A stretch of 31,622 nt of DNA from Proteromonas lacertae (Eukaryota > Sar > Bigyra > Opalinata > Proteromonadidae). The stretch covers positions 1 through 31,622 of the forward strand of contig NGBS01001221.1 in NCBI GenBank assembly GCA_002245135.1, given 5' to 3'. Positions 10,427-21,616 of the stretch are shown in pieces. Numbering within the stretch: the first letter of the stretch is position 1; the number at the start of each line of letters is the position of its first letter. The notes beneath the pieces are model-generated. The model ran no database searches, was not told where the DNA came from, and was given only the letters and a program-made list of their open reading frames with translations. A program made the position numbers and the translations under genes.

Positions 10427-11952
10427 ATACAATCAAGTCTTATATATTTCAGTTTCATATATGGGATTGATTCCACAAACGATTCGACAAAATCTGAATT
10501 AAGACTACACGATAAATCTAATTCTTTAAGTTTTTTTAATACACAAAAATATGATCCAAATAATGATTGACATTTAGGTGGAATAGAACAATCTAAATAA
10601 ATCATAATAGTATGAATTATACCAAATTTCAGTTTTATTGGACTCATTAGTTTCAGTACACTGAAGAAATAATCTATTCCTTCTTCTGTCGTACAAATAC
10701 ATTTATGATCAATTTTTATTAGTCTTTTATCTTTCCAATGAATAGTCATATTAAACAACATTTCATCTAAACAACATAATTGATTTTCATCATTTTCTTG
10801 AAAAATTTTAAAGAGCAGTTTATCTTTTATTGATGTATCTTCTTTATATAAAAACATTACTAATAATATAGATAGTATTCTTTTATTTTCTACGCCATTA
10901 TAATATTTTATTAAAGAATTTCGAATTTCTATTCAAATATTACGATTTTAATCAATATAATATATTATACTTTTCCATTTTCTATTTCGCAAATAATATA
11001 TTGATGGATATATTATTGGAATTGCAACAACTGAATTATCATTGTTGAATAATACTGCTTTTCTTTCTTTACTTATCAATAGATTATTCTCTTCATCTTT
11101 TAATAATGCACTAATCTTTACCACTTCTTCTCTTAACTCTTTAAAACTCAATCTATCTTGGTTGTTCTTTGTTAATGTTCTATTTACCATTTCTTTAATA
11201 AAATCGCTACTGCTTTTACACAAACGGTATTTACATCTCAGAATATTTTTCAGTGTTTTATTCATATTTTTATCTTCGTTAAATGGTAATTTCTTATTTA
11301 TCATTTCATATAATACACAACCTATTGACCAAATCATACTTTTCTCATCACATTCATATCCTCTCAATTCTTCAGGACTTTTGAAGCATATATCAAATAT
11401 TCTCATATCTTCTTCCTTTCTTAATGTATTTAAGAATAAATCACATAATTTCATATTCTCATACACATCATTTAATTTTTCACATACTATATTTGAACTC
11501 TTCATATTGTATATCATCATATTATATTCACTCAATATCATCAATTTATCACATATACCATATATTATACTACACACATCAACACTTGAAATAGAATTAC
11601 TCTGAATTATCTCTTCTAAATCTACATTATAGTAGTCTCTCGATATAATCATATATTCACTGATATTTTTCATCAGTAATACTTCATTATGATAGATAAA
11701 CGATAAACTAGTCTCTAGCAATAGTGATTCATTCTCTAAATACTTCAATACTTTCTTTTCTTCTATTCCTATTATTTTTAACAGTTTTATCATTTTCATA
11801 TTATTTTCATTTTCGACTTTTAAAACTACTTCTGATGTACTCTTTTCTATTATCTCCTTAATCTATTGTATAAAAAATATCAGTAATACTTCAGTTTTAG
11901 ATGGCAATATATGAGGCAAGATCTCATCCTTAAAGCAATCACATAATAACAT
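10099..11952 (-). CDS. Pseudokinase-LRR protein 1 (short form)
   Basis: There are five exons: 11890-11952, 10971-11862, 10623-10928, 10431-10592 and 10099-10376. The introns are 27, 42, 30 and 54 nt, all GTAT..TAG, and give 566 residues. The start was chosen because the same exon-1/intron layout occurs in gene 2 (28259). Residues of about 45-260 form a protein-kinase fold: SPEE (APE motif, 183-186), a W in SMIWSIGCVLYEM, and R in QDRLSF. The active site is lost: HRDxKxxN reads IYNMKSSN and DFG reads DLF, so it is probably catalytically dead. About three ribonuclease-inhibitor-type leucine-rich repeats follow (KELDLS, IRLDLNPIGPEGFKLLLPYL, LNLMGMNLNDESIALL). It ends CCIIT, a possible CaaX prenylation box. 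Gene 2 has the same design but 1036 residues. The 30-nt intron 10593-10622 keeps frame without stops and is inferred from the matching intron in gene 2. Likely a scaffold or recognition protein; no function is known. Confidence 0.85.
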
Positions 11953-11972
11953 ATTTTCACTTTCAAATATTT

Positions 11973-11980
11973 AGTCGTTT
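11973..11980 (-). promoter_or_regulatory. AAACGACT core motif of pseudokinase-LRR gene 1
   Basis: The minus strand reads AAACGACT 21-28 bp upstream of the ATG at 11952. The spacing is the same as in gene 2 (28281-28288). Inferred core promoter element. Confidence 0.45.
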
Positions 11981-12119
11981 CATTTTCAGTTTGTCTCTTT
12001 AAATCATCATTAAGCATAGATAATGATATAATAACATGAATATATAGTATATTTCTTTTTAATATAACATTATTAGAATGATATCAGTTGTTTATAAGAA
12101 ATAATAAAAGAGAGAGTGA

Positions 12120-12127
12120 TATATAAG
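12120..12127 (+). promoter_or_regulatory. TATA element of 5S copy 2
   Basis: TATATAAG lies at -30 to -23 of the 5S 5' end. The same element at the same distance precedes the copies at 9486 (9509-9516, minus) and 24528 (24498-24505). Upstream TATA boxes for 5S genes are known in plants and fission yeast. Confidence 0.55.
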
Positions 12128-12149
12128 AAAAAGAGTGAAAAATTAATCA

Positions 12150-12265
12150 GAATCGTTCATATCTACAATAAAGCACCGCATCCCATCAGAACTGCGAAGT
12201 TAAGATTGTACGAGCTATGATAGTAGTACAGTGGGGGACTCTGTGCGAAGTCATAGTAACGATTC
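12150..12265 (+). rRNA. 5S ribosomal RNA, copy 2
   Basis: Identical to copy 1, in the opposite orientation. Helix I closes GAATCGTT/AACGATTC, and the internal control region contains GAAGTTAAG. It is transcribed away from pseudokinase-LRR gene 1, whose start lies about 200 bp upstream, so the two promoters are back to back. Confidence 0.94.
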
Positions 12266-12278
12266 TTTTATTCTTTTT
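12266..12278 (+). terminator. Pol III T-run terminator of 5S copy 2
   Basis: TTTT at 12266-12269 and TTTTT at 12274-12278 directly follow the last paired base. The same tract follows every 5S copy in the window, intact or broken. Confidence 0.65.
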
Positions 12279-12529
12279 GTTTATTTCTTTTTTCTTTCCT
12301 TTTATTATGATGTGGAGCAGATATAGAAACAATAAAATAACACAAACAAATAGAATCAAACTCTATCGAAAATTAAATTGTGTAGATTTATTAAAGAAAA
12401 GATTAGAATCAATTGGTAGAAAGATTTATCTTAATTTTGCTCTTATGATTAATATTAAACCTAATTCAACGCACATAATTTCTCTAAATGGCAAATTTAT
12501 AGCCAGATAGTCCAATAATCAAACAACTT

Positions 12530-13725
12530 TTAATCAGTTGCTTTTAATGAAGATCTTTCTTGGCGAGATGTCTTTACAACAAGTTCTCTTCTGTTGATTA
12601 TTGCATAACCAACTAAACCAGTAATAATCAAAGTACCTATAACTACACCAAAAGAAATGCCAATTACTTCTCCAGTCTTACTAGCAGCTGATCTAGTTTG
12701 CAGTTATTCATAAATATCAGTTTGTCTGACAATAACAGAGGAATAAGCTATATCAGGTGAAGAAGAATGTAAATCATTTTCAAAGGCATCAGATTTTAAG
12801 ATATTAGATGTAATTGAGATTATTGTATTTCAATAATTCTTTGGAGCTGTAATAAATGCAACTGTTCTTACTAAATTTGTTGTCATATCCATATTAGCTG
12901 TATCTCAATCTAATCTTACATTCGTTCTATCAACATCAAATGAAACTGCACTTCTTAAATGAGTTATTAATAGATTTCTAATTATCACAAATGTTTGAGG
13001 ATTTACTGCTTGACCAGATACACCAGTTGTATAATCGATTTCTATCTTAGTAATTATTCTTCCATTTACTAATGGAGGATCTTCTACATATTCTCTACAA
13101 TCTGTATCATCTACAGATTGCCATTGTGGATTTAAGTAATTATCACCTCTACACTGTCTTTGAAGAACCCCTGTCTTACCATCTTTACATAATATATAAG
13201 CAGAAATTGCTGGCCATTCACCATTAGCTGGACATGCATAGGAAATGATTTGAAGATAAACATTTGTGTAATAAATTCCATTAAGATTTCTTTATAATGT
13301 TTCTTTCATTAATTCGGATGGTCTTCCACTGAATTTACCTTCACTAAATGTTATACCAGCTGGTAAAGTAGGATAACCAGGTAAAATTCATTCTAATATA
13401 TTATATTTTATATTTGGTGTTAAATCTTCTTCTCCCCAAACTGGTTTACAATCTGATACTGTACATGTTCTATAGGAATAACCCATATAACCTTCACTAC
13501 AAGCTATTTGATCTCTTTCACCTACATTCGTTGCTGGATAACCATTATCTACACTACATGTTGATGCAATTACTTCCAATTGGATTGTATATGTCTTTGT
13601 TGTTTGATCTCTTACAGCTATACCAGTTATTGTATAAGTCATTAATTTTCTTGTTACTGTAGGAGTTCCTGTTATTGTACCAATCTTATTTACATATAAA
13701 CAATACCTTTTAACACTATTACTAA
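12530..13725 (-). pseudogene. Truncated surface-protein pseudogene (He_PIG-like, TM, short tail)
   Basis: One minus-strand frame runs for about 1.2 kb with protein-like content but five in-frame stops (three TGA, two TAA) and no visible frameshift. It starts inside a putative-Ig module ending GTITGTPTVT. Cys/Trp modules follow (CSEGYMGYSYRTC..CKPVWGE, then YACPANGEWPAI and CRGDNYLNPQWQS), with another He_PIG-like segment (YPTLPAGITFSEGKFSGRP) between them. Then come a Thr/Val-rich stalk, a transmembrane helix (GISFGVVIGTLIITGLVGYA) and a short basic tail beginning INRREL. All five stops can come from C-to-T changes (CGA to TGA, CAA to TAA). Upstream of 13725 the frame is closed and homology is lost, so the 5' part is missing. 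It resembles the larger surface-protein locus at the right window edge. Confidence 0.75.
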
Positions 13726-14853
13726 GTACTTATTCATTCATATAAATCATTTACACAAACATCTCATATTACATATAATTCATCATTTTATATCTCTTTC
13801 ATTGGTTTCTCACACTCTTACTATTCTTTTCTTTCTAACAGTCTAATATATACATGCTCATATCATTTCATCCAACATTCTATTATTATATACATCAAAA
13901 TCTACATACACTTATTTTCATTATTCAATACATTGAAAATCAGAAAATTCTAAAAATTTCATCAAGCCTAATGATTATTCAAACCCAATAAACAAAGAAA
14001 TGCTATTTTTGTGATTACTATGAAGTATAATGGTGAAATGATGTGTATTTCGATGATGGTGATAATGATGAAATATGTGACTATGTATAGAATATATGAT
14101 AATATTTGGTATAATTGTAAAAGTGAGTGAAAGATAATATTAGAATTGCATAAAATGAAAGATGATATATAAAGTGAAATCTAATGTTTAATGATTTATT
14201 GTAGTATAGTGTTCAAAAATTGTATCTAAGTTGTTTTTGAACAGTTTAAAAGCTGTGTATGATGATAATATGATAACATGAATATGGTGTGAGTGTAAGT
14301 GTGATGAATATATGATTGTGTGGAGTAATAAAAGTGAAAATAAGAATATATTCGAGAAAATTCTGAGAAAAGAATCAAGCCAAATATATTTTAAGAATAT
14401 TTTATTTATAAAAATCAAGATGAATTAATGTATGTTGAAATATAGTGAAAAAAATGATATAGAATTGTATATGACAAATTTACATTAATAGTATTTTGGA
14501 GTTGCTTATTATTTAAATGTAGAGAGTATGAATATTAATGAAATAAATTCTTTAGAAATAGATAGAATAATTTATTTTGAAAAATGAAATGTGAAAAATG
14601 TGTTAATAATAAATATATGAATAAAAGAGTTGTATGAGTAAATGTCTAGATATTATTGTTTGTTCATTGTTGTGAGATTATGGGATGAAAGTATTATTAA
14701 CAATATAAAATGCCTATATTACTATAATTATCAACCAATTTATTCAGACAGAAACCATTTTAGTTTATTTTACTTAAAATTACTAACAAAGAGGATTATT
14801 AAGATAATTTAAAAATATGTAAATTATGATAGGGAGTATGTATACAATGATAA
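13726..14853. other. Gene-free AT-rich region
   Basis: I find no convincing coding exon or RNA on either strand. A 24-nt word at 14006-14029 recurs inverted at 21115-21138, with looser similarity around it (AGAAAATTCTA), suggesting relics of an unnamed repeat. It may include the promoter of the 155-residue gene. Confidence 0.5.
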
Positions 14854-15405
14854 ATGCCGAATGTATTATATGCCAAAATCAAATATTCCAAACAATTCTA
14901 TAGTAATTTAGATGTAGTATTCTTTAGATTAATTCTCTCAAGATTAATGAAAGAAGAAGATACACTTGTTGTATCAGATACAGTCGATATTCCTTGTCTA
15001 ATCTATAAATTAAATACAAAAACTTATAAATCAAGTAAAGTATCTGTTCAAATTAATTGCAATCCTCCTTCTGAAGGATGTATTGTATATAACTTGTTAG
15101 TATAAATATATTACTATTATTGTATTTATAAAATTATAGACAAAACTTGATTCTGCCTTGAGTGGATTGAATAATGATGTTTTTAGAGAATCAAAAATAG
15201 TTTATGTTCATATTCCTCTTTATAATGAGTATAATGCTTTGTTTGGAAGAGTTATATTTAGGGTATAATATATATATATATTAGTAGTATATAAATGTAT
15301 ATATAGCATCTTCAATTGGGAGATGAAATTATTTTTTATACTGAAACTTCTATTTTAGTTAATCCTCAAATTGAATTTCTTTTAAATAATGATTTAATTG
15401 TGTAA
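14854..15405 (+). CDS. Small protein of unknown function (155 residues)
   Basis: There are three exons, 14854-15099, 15140-15262 and 15307-15405. The introns are 40 and 44 nt (GTATAA..TAG) and both are phase 0. The protein is mixed alpha/beta in composition, with no membrane segment, signal peptide or metal motif that I recognise. Exon 2 encodes VYVHIPLYNEYNALFGRVIF, and exon 3 begins HLQLGDEIIFY. I cannot assign a family. The first ATG of the frame was taken. An upstream exon is possible, because GTATG and a later CTATAG could form a longer intron near 14838-14906. The coding character rests on two introns of the local type that keep frame and on TAA as the stop. Confidence 0.6.
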
Positions 15406-15489
15406 ATTGCATTTTATGCTTTTGTAAGTGTTTTAAGTTTTATAAAAATATAATGATCAGCATAAATCATGCTCATTAATTTTCGATTA

Positions 15490-15780
15490 ACTATGGTTCT
15501 ATTTGTTTGTGTAATTTTATTGTTTTTACACCTCCACAGCATAATAAAAAGAAAGACAAAAGAAATAAGCTAAAAGAATAAAAAGAATCGTTACTATGAC
15601 TTAGCACAGAGTCCACCATTGTAATATCATGGTAGATATGAACATTTCTGAGTGTTCTATATTTTTTTCTTATATATCACTTTCTTTTCTAATTTCTTAT
15701 CAATAACTAATAAGCCTTAATCATGTTTCTATATCATTATCTATGCGTAATTATGATTTATTAGAATTAAAATATAAACT
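15490..15780. repeat. Decayed 5S/promoter cassette upstream of the double-NTPase gene
   Basis: In the same orientation as arm A-left, it holds the 3' flank block (TTCTATTTGTTTGTGTAATTT), a 5S relic, the conserved TTATATATCACTTTC stretch and the spacer TATCTATGCGTAATTATGATTTA. After that the homology ends. In the other cassettes a pseudokinase gene starts at this point; here the next gene is the RHS/CRN-like gene at 16049. Confidence 0.7.
15585..15648 (-). pseudogene. 5S rRNA relic, about 64 nt
   Basis: Both ends of the 5S sequence are recognisable: GAATCGTTACTATGACTT at the 3' side and TAGATATGAAC at the 5' side on the minus strand. The central half, including the internal promoter GAAGTTAAG, is missing, so it cannot be a functional gene. 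Confidence 0.8.
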
Positions 15781-15985
15781 GAAATATACTGAACATCTTC
15801 AATTTTCTTGATAAATATAGGAATTGAAATACACTGAACATCTTCAATTTTCTTGATAAATATAGGAATTGAAATGCACTGAACAATTCAATTTTCTTGA
15901 TAAATATAAGAAATGAATTGTACTGAACATTTTCAATTTTCTTGATAAATATAAGAAATGAATTGTACTGAACAATTCAATTCTT
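15781..15985. repeat. Tandem repeat, about 45 bp, nearly five copies
   Basis: Units begin with ACTGAACA at 15788, 15833, 15878, 15922 and 15967 (spacing 45, 45, 44, 45). Each contains TTCAATTTTCTTGATAAATA. The last unit forms a perfect hairpin at 15960-15978 (GAATTGT, 5-nt loop, ACAATTC). The array lies 64 bp before the start of the double-NTPase gene, so it may sit in its promoter or 5' leader. Confidence 0.9.
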
Positions 15986-16048
15986 CTATTTTCTTCTTTT
16001 CACTTCTATTCATTTATCTTTTCTTATATCCACTTATAATTACTAAAA

Positions 16049-19000
16049 ATGGATGACACATATGTTAATTCATTAATTTATCAAATCGGTCAGCCAAAGA
16101 TTGTTATTTACCCAAAATTGTCTTATGAACAACTTCAAAAGAGAGGAAATAAAAGAATAGTTTTAAAAGAAGCTGAAAGTGGTTGTAATGACGTCGTTAG
16201 TATCACATATGCTTTTGTTGATGCTAACCATAATCCTACTGATAAAAGATTATTCTTTATTATCAGAAACTGTTACAATGAGATATATGAAGATATGAAG
16301 AAATACATGGATAAGCCATTCCCAAGGCAAAAGAATTTTTTAATATATGGTAATAAATTAATAGGTAAAACAATGTTTTGTATGTATTTATTGAATGTAT
16401 TTTTATCCAACAAATATAAAGATTATCAAGTGATATATAGATACAAAAAAAAAAAATATTTTGTGAAGAATCCCAATTCATCAGTATATGAAGAATCAAA
16501 AGCATTAGTAGAAAAACAAGGAGTTAAGTCAATAATGATCAGTGAAAATCTACCAATTAGTGAAGATGAATATAGTGATTTTGATGTTGTAATACTTGTT
16601 ACATCTCCAGATTTGTCTAAATATAAAGTGATGAGGTCCAAAAGATCTCCAATACAATATTGCATTCTTCCATTTGATATATATGAAATATCATTATTTT
16701 TTACAAAAAGAAAAATTGAAGGAAATGAAGATATTTATGGAGGAATTCCTGGATTTTATTTTAGTGATAATATTGATAGCAAAATTAGTGAATATGATGG
16801 TAAAATTGAATATTTTATTAAAAATCAATATAATGAGAATGTTTTTATTTATGATGTTAAAAAAGTAACTGATATACCTGAAAAATTGAGATTTATATCT
16901 GATAATATTAGAGATAAAGCAATGCAAATGAACAATAGTTTTGTTAATGTAAAGAATTTTAATGCCTTTTTGGACCTATTAAAAGATGAAATAGAAAATG
17001 ATCATAGTAATAATGATTATGAAACAAAAGTAAATAACAAACTAGGAAGTGAGTGTGGTTGGTATTATGAACATTTAGTGTTGTGTATAAAGATGTTAAA
17101 TGAAGAAATGGAGAATAAGATAATAATGAATGAAAGAGATTTACCACAATTAAAAGAAATGCAATTGCCATTATTTATAAATTGTTCATTTAGAAAGAAT
17201 TTTCCAGCAGTTGATGGAATTGAGATAAATGATGAATGTATTAAAGGATATCAAGTAACTGTAAGTAATAATCATAATTTGGTTAAAACTGTTTCAATAT
17301 TATTGAAAGTACTATATCAGGAAACACTAGAGATAAGAAAAAGAAAGATGAAAGAAATATGTTATGAATATATTTATAACCTTAATAAAATAGATGAATA
17401 TGAAATAGAATTAGATAATGCTGGAAATGAGAATAAAAATCAATTATCAGTAGGATTAGCAGAGTATAAAGAATGTAATGAAAGATTATTAAATCAATTA
17501 TCCAATAGTTTATATTACTGTGGAGTATATATATTTCTTTATATAATTAATATAGTATACACCTGAGTCTTTGGTGACAAAAGATATTGCTGAGTATTAT
17601 AACAACATTAAGAGTGAATATATAAAAAAAGAAATAGAAAAGAGATTAAGTAAAGAAGAAATTGAAAAAATTGAAAAAACTGAAAAAATAGAGAATATTG
17701 ATGAGAAAAATATTGATGAAGTTATTGAAAAGATATATCCATCACCAAATAAAAAAATGAGGTTAAATGATAATACAAGTTTAAAAAGTGAAGTGCAGAG
17801 TAAAATTGAGAAAAATGATAATCATATTGTATTTAAAAATAATGGAAATAAAAGAAGAATAGATAATAGAAGTGTTGAAGAATATGAACTAAGATGGAGA
17901 TTGATGAAGTTAATAAGAGATGCCAAAGATCATGCTTATGATTCATTAGTACAACAAGAAATTGATAAAGGTACTAATGAGACAGAAAGAAATGAAATAG
18001 CAATAGAAAGAAAGAGTTCAATTATTAAAGCAATAAAGAATGAAATGAAAGTAACAAATAATAGTGGAATAGCTATAAATTATCAACAAATATTGGATTT
18101 GTTAGTTCAAAGAATAGATGATTGTTGTAAAGATTATAATAATCCTAGATTTGTAATAACTATGGTAAATCCTCATCCTAACAGTACTGTTACAATGATT
18201 CCTGAAGATAGTTGTGATTTTAGTTCATATGGAAAAGAACTATCAAGTAAAATGATTGGTTATATGAATCGTGTTTATTCTGGATATGATAGATTAAAGG
18301 ATGATATACAAAATGAAAAAGAAGAAGAAGAAGAAGTAGAAGAAAAAGCAAAAACAGAAGAAAAAGAAAAAGAAAAAGCAAAAATAGAAGCAGAAAATAG
18401 AGTAAGTCTTCAGTTTAATAGAATAGAGAAAAGAGATGAGATAATTCCTTACCAACAGATAGAAAAAATCAAAATAAACAATTCTCATTTGAATGAAAAT
18501 AGAATATTTTATGGAAATGACAAAAGAAAAGAATTAGATATTAAAGATAGTAGTATAAACTTTACTAAAACTTTGATAAATAAAATAAGAGAGAATGAAA
18601 CATTGAGAAATTTTATAGATTGTAACTTTATAACCTTGGATATATCAAATATGTTATGTGAAACATATGATGAAGGATTGAACAAGTTTAATAGAATATT
18701 AAGTAGTTATGATTGTCCAATAACATGTATAATAAATAAAGATGGAGTAATAGAAGAAAGAAGTGTTTATAATAAAAAATATGATAAATTACAGAATAGA
18801 ATTGAAAGAATAGGAGGTGATGTAGAATGTGAAATAAATGAAAAATTAAAATGTAGTTTTTGTGGTAAAGAAAAAACTATAACTAGAAGATGTAAATATG
18901 TATTTGGATATATAAAGAATGAGAATAAAGCAACTAAAGTTATTATTCCAAATAGAAATGTAACATTCTATTGTGAAGAATGTAAATCAATCACATTTTG

Positions 19001-20963
19001 TATGTCAAAATATACATTTGATGAAATTAATAAACCTAGAATTGTAGTAACTCTTGTTGATGATAATTATGATATTTATATTGATGGTAACTTACAATCA
19101 ACATCTACTTCAAATACAGAAAGTGATAAAGTAGAGACAGTTCCAATTACTCCTTCATTACATAATGATCAGAATAATTTACCATCAAATAGTATAATTA
19201 ATCATCCAACAACTAATAATCATATGGAAACAGAAAATGATAGTTCAAATAAACCAATTAATCCAAATACAAGTTCTAAAAGATCATGTATAATATTTAT
19301 ATAATTTATTTATAATTTAATAGCTTTTGATTATATGAGATTAATATTTAATAGAGATGATAAAATTCCTAAATTTTATCAAAATGAAACATTTATAGAA
19401 TTACCTGATAATGTTAAGATATTCCAATATCCAACGAATTATGTATTAGTAAGAGATTTTTATAAACTCTATTGGGAAAGAATAAAGAGCAATATTTTAT
19501 ACAATTTATTAAGTGAATATAATGATAATTCTGAAATTATTAAATCACTATTGATTTATTTGAATGTTGAATATAATCAATCCGATTTGTATAATGAAGA
19601 AAAAAGAGAAGAAATTGTAAAACAGCAGAAGAGAAAATTAAAAAGAATTATAGATAATTATGAAAAAGAAACGATAAAAAGTGAAATAAATGTAGAATTA
19701 GCGAAGAGTAGCTATTATCTTTTGAGAGGCCAGCCAGGATGTGGAAAATCCTCCTTTATAATATATTTTATAACCAAATTCATTGAATTGAAGAAAGAAT
19801 TAAAAATTCCTAAATTAAGTTTTGCATATTATAAAAGTTCTAAGCAAGGTCATGATGTTATACCAGAGAAAGATAAATGCTATTTAAATGATTATCACTT
19901 AGAGAAAAATGAAATTTCTTCTGACATAATCATATGTGATTCAGTTAATATTCCCTCTGACGAATATAACGACTATAATATAATTATAAATATAAGTTCT
20001 CCAGATAGTAAGAATTATTCAAATATAAAAAGATTTACTAATTATAAAAAGATATATTTCTATTTAGATATTTGTAGTGATGATGAAATAGTGAAATGGA
20101 AAAACAAATGTTTACCACCCGAATTAGGCAAAGTAATTGATAAATTTCTTCCATTATATAACAATGTTCCAAGACATTTATATTTTGCAGCAATATACGA
20201 TGTTTATTATGAAGGAAGAAGTTATTGGAATGATATATATATCAAATGCATAAATACAATAGTTGCAGATATGGGTTATTATGATTTTATAAGAAAGTAT
20301 CTTTGTCCATGCCAAAATGAAGATGATAATTTAGAAAATGATTATAAATTATATCATGATAATGTTAAGAATGATAGATTTGATACAGATTTATCACATT
20401 ATGTATTTAAATATAAAGTCAAAAGTTATTATTCAATTGATAAATATCAATTAGAATTTGTTTCAAAAGAAATATTTAGATATGTTTACAAATGTGTAAG
20501 TCATAGATTAAGTAGAAAAGAATTTTTATTATTACATGATTATTATTATAAAGAAATAATTTACAATCAAAAACACCCTTTATATAAAATATTATTCAAT
20601 GAATTAGTATGGTATAGAATAATTCACAATAGAAATTGGTCAGGTGTTGGAATAACAGAATTTGATAATGGTTTAAAAGACATTTTTTATAGCTTTAACA
20701 GAAATTGTTGTAAATCAGAAGCATTAGGAGAAGGTTATTATGTTGGTGTATGTTTTATTGATAATGTTGATAATGTTTTTTATTCAATTAATAATGTAAT
20801 AATACATCCATCAAATAACAACAATAGAAATGAAATAATTGGTAAAGATATTTATGATAGATTGATGAAATATCGTGATGCAATTGGTGGTATAGAAATA
20901 TATTATTTAATAGCAACAAATGATGAAGTAAAAAAGAAAATAATATTTCATCTAAAGAATTAA
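16049..20963 (+). CDS. Tandem double P-loop NTPase, RHS/Crinkler-type, 1615 residues
   Basis: There are three exons, 16049-17524, 17556-19287 and 19324-20963. The introns are 31 and 36 nt (GTATAT..TAG, GTATAA..TAG). Without splicing the region looks like three adjacent genes. Module 1 has Walker A GNKLIGKT at 101-108, a strand-ending DVVILVTSPDLSKY near 180-192 and GGIPGFYF, the place of the GGVPR motif of trypanosome RHS and Crinkler NTPases. Module 2 has Walker A GQPGCGKS at 1205-1212, then YNIIINISSPDSKNY and NNVPRHLYF (about 1349-1356), the better-preserved copy. The linker holds long E/K-rich helices, an RKE-type coiled stretch and a zinc ribbon (CxxC at 925/928 and 965/968). RHS/CRN proteins are STAND-like NTPases fused to varied effector domains and used as nuclear or secreted effectors. 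No nuclease domain or secretion signal is recognisable here. The gene looks intact. A 5S cassette relic and a 45-bp array precede it. Confidence 0.8.
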
Positions 20964-21262
20964 ATTAAATTCTTTTAATCCCATATCAATCATTAAACTG
21001 AATATCTTAATCTACAATTGGATGTAAATTATTATTACAAACAATTTACTCCATCAGATAACTCCAGCATACTTTTTACTTACATGATAATTTAAATACA
21101 CTTTATTTCAGGAATATACTTCATAGTAATCACAAAAAATTCTAGAATTTTCTAATTTTTAATTGATGTGTATGATTTATACTGTGTAGAATACTAGTGG
21201 TTTTTATCTTAAATTACTGTTAAAACTGCAAGAACTTGAAAAGCAAAGATATATGAAAAATA
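20964..21262. other. Spacer after the double-NTPase gene
   Basis: No gene is seen. It contains the inverted partner (21115-21138) of the 24-nt word at 14006-14029, next to a palindromic AATTCTAGAATT. Confidence 0.5.
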
Positions 21263-21285
21263 GAAATAAAGAAAAAGAATAAAAA

Positions 21286-21390
21286 GAATCGTTACTATGA
21301 CTTCGCACAGAGTCCACTATCATAGCTCGTACAATCTTAACTTCGCAGTTCTGATGGGATGCGGTGCTTTATTGTAGATATGAACAATTC
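21286..21390 (-). pseudogene. 5S rRNA with 11-nt internal deletion
   Basis: It matches the intact 5S copies except for one substitution in helix I and loss of 11 nt in the TAGTAGTACAGTGGGGG segment (helix IV/loop E region). That loss should disrupt folding and ribosomal protein binding. The GAAGTTAAG internal control element is still present, so transcription may persist. Confidence 0.85.
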
Positions 21391-21616
21391 TGATTATTTT
21401 TTCACTCTTTTTTCTTATATATCACTCTCTCTTTTATAATTTCTTATAAACAATTTGTATTATTCTAATAATGTTATATTAAGAGAAAATTAACAATATA
21501 TCAATTTATTCATGTTATTATATTATTATCTATGCTTAATGATGATTTAAATAGAAAAATGAAAAATGATGAAAGAAACGGCTAAATATTTATAAATATA
21601 AAGTATTTTTGTGAAA

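Larger units (their letters stand above)
11922..12340. repeat. Inverted repeat A, right arm
   Basis: Reverse complement of 9296-9722. It holds the beginning of exon 1 of pseudokinase-LRR gene 1, its promoter, the divergent spacer, 5S copy 2 and its 3' flank. This is the complete version of the cassette, and the arm at 9296 looks derived from it. The spacer between arms is about 2.2 kb and contains nearly all of gene 1. Confidence 0.85.

Noticed and set aside
12217-12510. Open frame of 97 codons beginning inside 5S copy 2
   Set aside because: It starts within the rRNA gene and runs through its T-rich terminator and repeat flank. It has no counterpart beside the other 5S copies.
12530-13725. 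TGA and TAA read as amino acids (altered genetic code)
   Set aside because: All intact genes in the window end in TAA and contain no in-frame TGA. The stops are confined to truncated or broken surface-protein copies.
15781-15985. CRISPR-like array
   Set aside because: The units are contiguous and diverge gradually, without unique spacers, and the genome is eukaryotic.
19305-19334. Boundary between two separate NTPase genes
   Set aside because: The 30-bp gap is part of a 36-nt GTATAA..TAG intron that restores frame exactly, and no promoter space exists.
15585-21390. 5S-derived SINE family
   Set aside because: Copies lack a shared 3' tail, poly-A or short target duplications. Homology extends on both sides into promoter and flank DNA, which fits segmental duplication better.
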